From the NCBI GenBank assembly GCA_013151655.1, contig JAADHX010000460.1, positions 3,132-13,677 on the forward strand: 10,546 nt of DNA. The letters run 5' to 3'. This document shows, piece by piece, positions 7,544 through 10,546 of the stretch. The notes beneath the pieces were generated by a model. The model was given only the letters and a program-made list of their open reading frames with translations, had not been told where the DNA came from and made no database searches. Made by a program: the position numbers and the translations under genes. Source of the stretch: Actinomycetota bacterium (GTDB lineage: Bacteria; Actinomycetota; Acidimicrobiia; Acidimicrobiales; Poriferisodalaceae). Numbering within the stretch: position 1 is the first letter of the stretch; every line of letters begins with the position of its first letter.

Positions 7544-7567
7544 CATAGCGATATATCAACATATACT
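7540..7567 (+). promoter_or_regulatory. Sigma-70-type promoter of the ArsR-methyltransferase/metF operon
   Basis: TTGACA at 7540-7545 is a perfect -35 match. TATACT at 7562-7567 matches the -10 consensus at 5 of 6 positions, with a 16-bp spacer. Transcription would start around 7573-7577, on or just before the ATG at 7577. No Shine-Dalgarno sequence is present there, so the mRNA is probably leaderless or nearly so, a mode common in actinobacteria. The elements are seen; the start point is inferred. Confidence 0.7.
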
Positions 7568-7579
7568 TATGAACATATG
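7550..7579. promoter_or_regulatory. AT-rich repeat cluster, candidate operator for the ArsR-type regulator
   Basis: Within 30 bp there are several repeats. GATATATC at 7550-7557 is a perfect palindrome. ATCAACATAT (7555-7564) and ATGAACATAT (7569-7578) are direct repeats matching 9 of 10 bases, 14 bp apart. CATAT (7560-7564) and ATATG (7575-7579) form an inverted repeat. ATGAACAT resembles the half-site seen in SmtB/ArsR-type operators. The cluster covers the spacer, the -10 box and the start codon, so a bound repressor would block transcription. Which repeat is the real site is not settled. Confidence 0.5.
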
Positions 7580-8593
7580 GACCAACTGGTAGACGCACTG
7601 AAGGCAGTCGGGGAACCGAGCCGGCTGCGGATCGTCTCGGTTTTGGCGCGTATCGAGCTGACCGTTGGCGAACTTTGCCGCGTTATCGGTCAGAGCCAGC
7701 CCCGAACAAGTAGGCATTTACGGCTGCTTTGTGATGCCGGGGTTCTTGAACGTCACGCCGAAGGCACCAGCGCTTTCTATCGACCCGCCGCCAGTGGCCT
7801 TGGTCGTGAGCTGCTCGACGTGGTCAAAACGCTCGTCGACGACGCCGACCCCGCCATTGCCAGAGATCTCGAACGTCTGAGCGCTGTGCGAGAGGCCAGA
7901 GCGGCCGAAGCCGAGGCCTACTTCTCGCGGATCGCCACCAACTGGGACCAGATTCGGTTCCGCCATGTGGCCGACGAAGACGTCGAGGTGGCACTGCTCG
8001 AAGCCGTCCAGAGCGACAGAATTGGCAGCCTGCTCGATATTGGTACCGGCACTGGCCGAATGCTTGAGGTTTTTGCCGACCGGATCGATCGTGGTCTTGG
8101 CATCGACCAGTCCCGGCCAATGCTCAACGTGGCCAGAGCCAACCTCGACGCCGAGGGCTTAGCGCACTGCCGGGTGCGCCATGCCGACGTGTACGACCTC
8201 GACCTTCCCGCTGGAAGCTTCGATGTGGCGGTGCTGCACCATGTGTTGCATTTCCTCGACGACCCCGCCGATGCCATTGCCCAAACGGCCAGAACCTTGA
8301 AACCAGGCGGTCGGATGCTCGTGGTCGACTATCAACTGCACAACCTCGAGTTTCTTCGCTCCGACTACGCCCACCGGCGCCTCGGGTTCGACGACGACGA
8401 GGTCAACTCTTGGTTCCAAGATGCCGATCTGGATCGAGAGTCGATCAGGTACCTAAACGGTCCCAAGGCCGGCCCCGACTCCTTAACCACGGTTCTTTGG
8501 ACCGCTGTTCGTTGGCCAAGCCTGGCAACAACTGCACCGATAGGGACCGAATCGAACTCTTCACCAAACAACAGCTTTGAGGTGGCCTCATGA
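7577..8593 (+). CDS. ArsR-family HTH regulator fused to a SAM-dependent methyltransferase domain
   Basis: A 338-residue two-domain protein. Residues about 1-90 are an ArsR-type winged helix: MDQLVDALKAVGEPSRLRIV, the recognition helix in GELCRVIGQSQPRTSRHLRLL (31-51), and a wing at GVLERHAEGTSAFYR. The ELC(x)C metal site of ArsR/SmtB sensors is missing (only Cys34), so it should not sense metal. Residues about 110-315 are a class I methyltransferase fold: motif I LLDIGTGTG (152-160), GIDQS with Asp177 at the ribose-binding place, VLHHVLHFLDDP (219-230) and LKPGGRMLVVDY (241-252). In SahR regulators of Proteobacteria this domain binds SAH/SAM as a ligand; whether it also methylates anything is open. 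ATG 7577 follows the promoter directly with no ribosome binding site. Its stop overlaps metF as ATGA, so the two are translated together. The last ~20 residues are a low-complexity Ser/Asn-rich tail. It is likely an autoregulated repressor of methionine-cycle genes. Confidence 0.9.
   Translation: MDQLVDALKAVGEPSRLRIVSVLARIELTVGELCRVIGQSQPRTSRHLRLLCDAGVLERHAEGTSAFYRPAASGLGRELLDVVKTLVDDADPAIARDLERLSAVREARAAEAEAYFSRIATNWDQIRFRHVADEDVEVALLEAVQSDRIGSLLDIGTGTGRMLEVFADRIDRGLGIDQSRPMLNVARANLDAEGLAHCRVRHADVYDLDLPAGSFDVAVLHHVLHFLDDPADAIAQTARTLKPGGRMLVVDYQLHNLEFLRSDYAHRRLGFDDDEVNSWFQDADLDRESIRYLNGPKAGPDSLTTVLWTAVRWPSLATTAPIGTESNSSPNNSFEVAS
8579..8585 (+). promoter_or_regulatory. Ribosome binding site of metF
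   Basis: GAGGTGG lies 4 nt before ATG 8590, inside the 3' end of the regulator gene. It is the clearest Shine-Dalgarno sequence in the window and supports the 8590 start despite the N-terminal extension of the protein. Confidence 0.6.
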
Positions 8594-9606
8594 CCGGGCC
8601 AAAACACTCCAAGAAAGCTCGCCGACCCGACCGAGTAAACCAAGAGCTCCGCGACGAGATGACCGAACGGTTGCAGCGCCGACCGTGGCCGGTCACCCCG
8701 CTGCGGTCCGACTACAACGTTTCGCTCGAGTTCTTTCCGGCCAACACCGACAAGGGTGCCGGGAATCTGCTGCGCACCGTCGGTCGGCTTGAGCCGATTT
8801 GCCCCACATTTGTGAGCGTCACCTACGGCGCGGGCGGAACAACTCAAGACCGCACGCTCAAGACCATCCGTGGCATCACCGACACCACCGATCTCGATGT
8901 CGCCGGGCACCTGACATGCGTTGGGGCGTCAAAGCAAGAAGTGCACGAAGTCATGGACACGTACGCGGCCACTGGCGTGCGCCGGATCGTGGCCTTGCGT
9001 GGAGATCCGCCTGAAGGCGAAAACGACGGCACCAGGCCAGACGGCTACCGCACGGCCGCCGAACTAGTAGCTGGAATCCGTGACCGGCCCGACGGTTCGA
9101 CCTGGGATATCTCGGTAGCCGCCTATCCAGACGTGCACCCCAAGGCCGAATCGGCGGCATCAGACCTCGACAATCTGCGGGCGAAGTTCGATGCAGGGGC
9201 CGATCGTGCGCTCACCCAGTTCTTCTTCGACAACGAAGCGTTTCTCACGTTCCACGACAACGTTCGGGCCGCAGGTATCGAGCAACCGATCATTCCCGGA
9301 ATCATGCCCGTAACCAACTTCGAGCGCATGTCTGGTTTCGCCGGCCGCTGTGGCACCAAGATTCCCGCGTGGATGCCCGGGCTGTTCGAAGGCCTCGACG
9401 ACACACCCGAGGTGCAACCGCTCATAGCGGCAACGGTATCGGCCGAACAAATTCGTCACCTCGCCGAACATGGCATCCGCGACTTCCACATTTACACCAT
9501 GAATCGGGCCGATCTTGCCTTGGCGATTTGTCGGATCGTTGGCATTTCGACTGGCGACGCCGACTCAGCGGCAGATGTTGCTGTCAGTCCGTCCTTCGCC
9601 GTATAG
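8590..9606 (+). CDS. metF: Methylenetetrahydrofolate reductase MetF
   Basis: A 338-residue enzyme that reduces 5,10-methylenetetrahydrofolate to 5-methyltetrahydrofolate with FAD, supplying the methyl group for methionine synthesis. Visible landmarks: SLEFFPANTDKG with Glu47 (E. coli Glu28), FVSVTYGAGGTTQDRT (74-89), IVALRGDPPEG with Asp139 (E. coli Asp120), SVAAYPDVHPKAE (175-187), LTQFFFDNEAF with Gln210 (E. coli Gln183), and PIIPGIMPVTNF (233-244). All the known folate and flavin contact residues named here are present, so it should be active. The N-terminus is basic and about 20 residues longer than E. coli MetF; an in-frame ATG at residue 24 (8659) is an alternative start, but the GAGGTGG and ATGA overlap favour 8590. 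It is the second gene of the operon with the ArsR-methyltransferase. Its last 23 nt overlap the opposing oxidase gene. Confidence 0.96.
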   Translation: MTGPKHSKKARRPDRVNQELRDEMTERLQRRPWPVTPLRSDYNVSLEFFPANTDKGAGNLLRTVGRLEPICPTFVSVTYGAGGTTQDRTLKTIRGITDTTDLDVAGHLTCVGASKQEVHEVMDTYAATGVRRIVALRGDPPEGENDGTRPDGYRTAAELVAGIRDRPDGSTWDISVAAYPDVHPKAESAASDLDNLRAKFDAGADRALTQFFFDNEAFLTFHDNVRAAGIEQPIIPGIMPVTNFERMSGFAGRCGTKIPAWMPGLFEGLDDTPEVQPLIAATVSAEQIRHLAEHGIRDFHIYTMNRADLALAICRIVGISTGDADSAADVAVSPSFAV

Positions 9607-10546
9607 ACACAAGTTCGGGCGTCAGTTCAGCGATCGAACGGGCACCAAGCAAGGCCATTGTGCGCCTGATGCCCTCATCGAACATGGCCAAGAGGTGATC
9701 GACGCCGCGTTCGCCGCCAGCGCCAAGCGCGTACAGGTAAGGACGCCCGATCGAACACGCTGAGGCTCCGATTGCCATGGCTTTGACAACGTCTGATCCT
9801 CGCCGAACTCCGCCATCGACGATGACGTCCATGGTCCGTTCCTCACGACCGCCAAGGGCCGCGACGATGGCGGGAAGCAGATCGATAGGCGCAGGGGCGT
9901 CGTCGAGTTGACGGCCGCCGTGATTGGACAACATGACGGCGTCGAGTCCATGTTCGACTGCCCTCTCGGCATCGGCAACCGACTGCACGCCTTTCAACAC
10001 GATCTTGCCTGGCCAACGCTCCTTGAACCAGGCAATGTCGTTCCACGACAGGGCCGGATCGAACTGGCTGTTGATGTAGCCAGAAAGCGAAACCGGGTCG
10101 GACCCGTCGCCAACACTGTTGCCCTTTACGTTGGCGAACTCGATAGGTTCGGCGTTGATAAAATCCCATGTCCACGCCGGGTGCATGGCCCCGTCGACGA
10201 TGGTTCCGAGACCGATCTTGGGTGGGAGCGAGAACCCCCGACGCACGTCGCGTTCGCGCCGACCAAGCATGGCGGTATCGACAGTGATCATGATCGTCGA
10301 ATAGTTGGCGGCGGCAGCCCGGTCGAGCATCTCGGCTACAAGGCCGCGGTCCTTCCACACATAGACCTGAAACCACTTGTCGCCATCGGAAACGGCAGCC
10401 ACTTCTTCGATACTGCGAGTGCTCAGAGTCGATAAACCGTAAGGAAGCTCGGCCCGAACGGCGGCCCTAGCCACCGCTAGCTCGCCTTGGGAGTCGACAA
10501 TTCGGGTGAAGCCGGTTGGAGCTAACACCAACGGTGTGCGCACTCG
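9584..10546 (-). CDS. FMN-dependent alpha-hydroxy-acid oxidase/dehydrogenase (LldD-like), 5' end outside window
   Basis: The last 320 or so residues of a TIM-barrel flavoprotein of the lactate dehydrogenase / glycolate oxidase / lactate monooxygenase family; family length is usually about 380-410, so roughly 60-90 residues are missing at the right edge. The GTG at 10543 is an internal Val in PLVLAPTGFTR, a conserved strand, not a start. Counting from it: WFQVYVWKDR (57-66), ITVDT (86-90), FMN-binding Lys184 in IVLKGV, the catalytic NHGGRQLD with His208 and Arg211, and the phosphate-binding DGGVRRGSDVVKAMAIGA...IGRPYLYAL. The NHGGRQLD motif separates it from mycofactocin MftD, which reads NHGGNNLD. 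It oxidises a 2-hydroxy acid such as L-lactate to the 2-oxo acid; the electron acceptor (O2 or a respiratory carrier) cannot be told. It converges on metF with a 23-bp overlap and is not part of that operon. Confidence 0.92.
   Translation of the reverse strand, partial: RVRTPLVLAPTGFTRIVDSQGELAVARAAVRAELPYGLSTLSTRSIEEVAAVSDGDKWFQVYVWKDRGLVAEMLDRAAAANYSTIMITVDTAMLGRRERDVRRGFSLPPKIGLGTIVDGAMHPAWTWDFINAEPIEFANVKGNSVGDGSDPVSLSGYINSQFDPALSWNDIAWFKERWPGKIVLKGVQSVADAERAVEHGLDAVMLSNHGGRQLDDAPAPIDLLPAIVAALGGREERTMDVIVDGGVRRGSDVVKAMAIGASACSIGRPYLYALGAGGERGVDHLLAMFDEGIRRTMALLGARSIAELTPELVSIRRRTD

Noticed and set aside
7540..7577. SAM or SAH riboswitch ahead of the metF operon
   Set aside because: The predicted transcript has essentially no leader, so there is no room for an aptamer; regulation is more likely by the encoded protein.
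7577..7850. Arsenic or metal-responsive repressor
   Set aside because: The usual ELCxC cysteine pair is absent and the C-terminal methyltransferase fold plus the metF neighbour point to SAM/SAH.
10541..10543. GTG 10543 as the start of the alpha-hydroxy-acid oxidase
   Set aside because: It falls in a conserved internal strand (PLVLAPTGFTR); the N-terminal part of the family domain must lie beyond the window.
9584..10546. Mycofactocin-system flavoprotein MftD
   Set aside because: The active-site motif is NHGGRQLD, as in lactate/glycolate oxidases, and no other mycofactocin gene is nearby.

Overview
The window is high-GC DNA (roughly 60% by eye), densely packed with genes. It reads like an actinobacterium, possibly of class Acidimicrobiia. 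The reasons are the protein families (an actinobacterial-type two-part CaiB-like CoA transferase, an RNase Z-like metallo-beta-lactamase, a PolX with PHP domain, an LldD-type oxidase), weak Shine-Dalgarno sites, GTGA/ATGA gene overlaps and an apparently leaderless promoter. The lineage is inferred from protein character, not from a marker gene. No tRNA, rRNA, insertion sequence or CRISPR array is visible.

Layout: (1) 2-187 (+), the C-terminal end of a tyrosine phosphatase. It converges with (2) 201-1025 (-), a metallo-beta-lactamase-fold hydrolase, and a hairpin containing both stop codons lies between them. (3) 1090-2456 (+), a CaiB/BaiF family CoA transferase gene broken by a frameshift near 1717, where about 10 nt of the conserved Rossmann-start segment appear to be missing. 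(4) 2520-4283 (+), a complete bacterial PolX (polymerase plus PHP). Its stop codon overlaps the GTG start of (5) 4280-6985 (+), a compact AcrB-like RND permease with no adaptor or outer-membrane partner gene. (6) 6986-7543, a stretch with two GC-rich hairpins and what looks like a decayed or unrecognised small gene. (7) 7577-8593 and 8590-9606 (+), a two-gene operon: an ArsR-type HTH fused to a SAM-dependent methyltransferase, then metF. It is driven by a near-consensus promoter in an AT-rich patch full of repeats. (8) 9584-10546 (-), an FMN-dependent alpha-hydroxy-acid oxidase, incomplete at its 5' end, converging on metF with a 23-bp overlap of coding tails.

The most coherent functional unit is the ArsR-methyltransferase/metF operon. 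MetF makes 5-methyltetrahydrofolate for methionine and hence SAM synthesis. A DNA-binding protein with a SAM/SAH-binding domain, transcribed in front of metF from a promoter overlaid with repeats, suggests autoregulated feedback control of the methyl cycle, resembling the SahR regulators described in Proteobacteria. The remaining genes look like ordinary neighbours with no shared pathway visible. I do not see convincing evidence of a wholly new defence or mobile system in this window.
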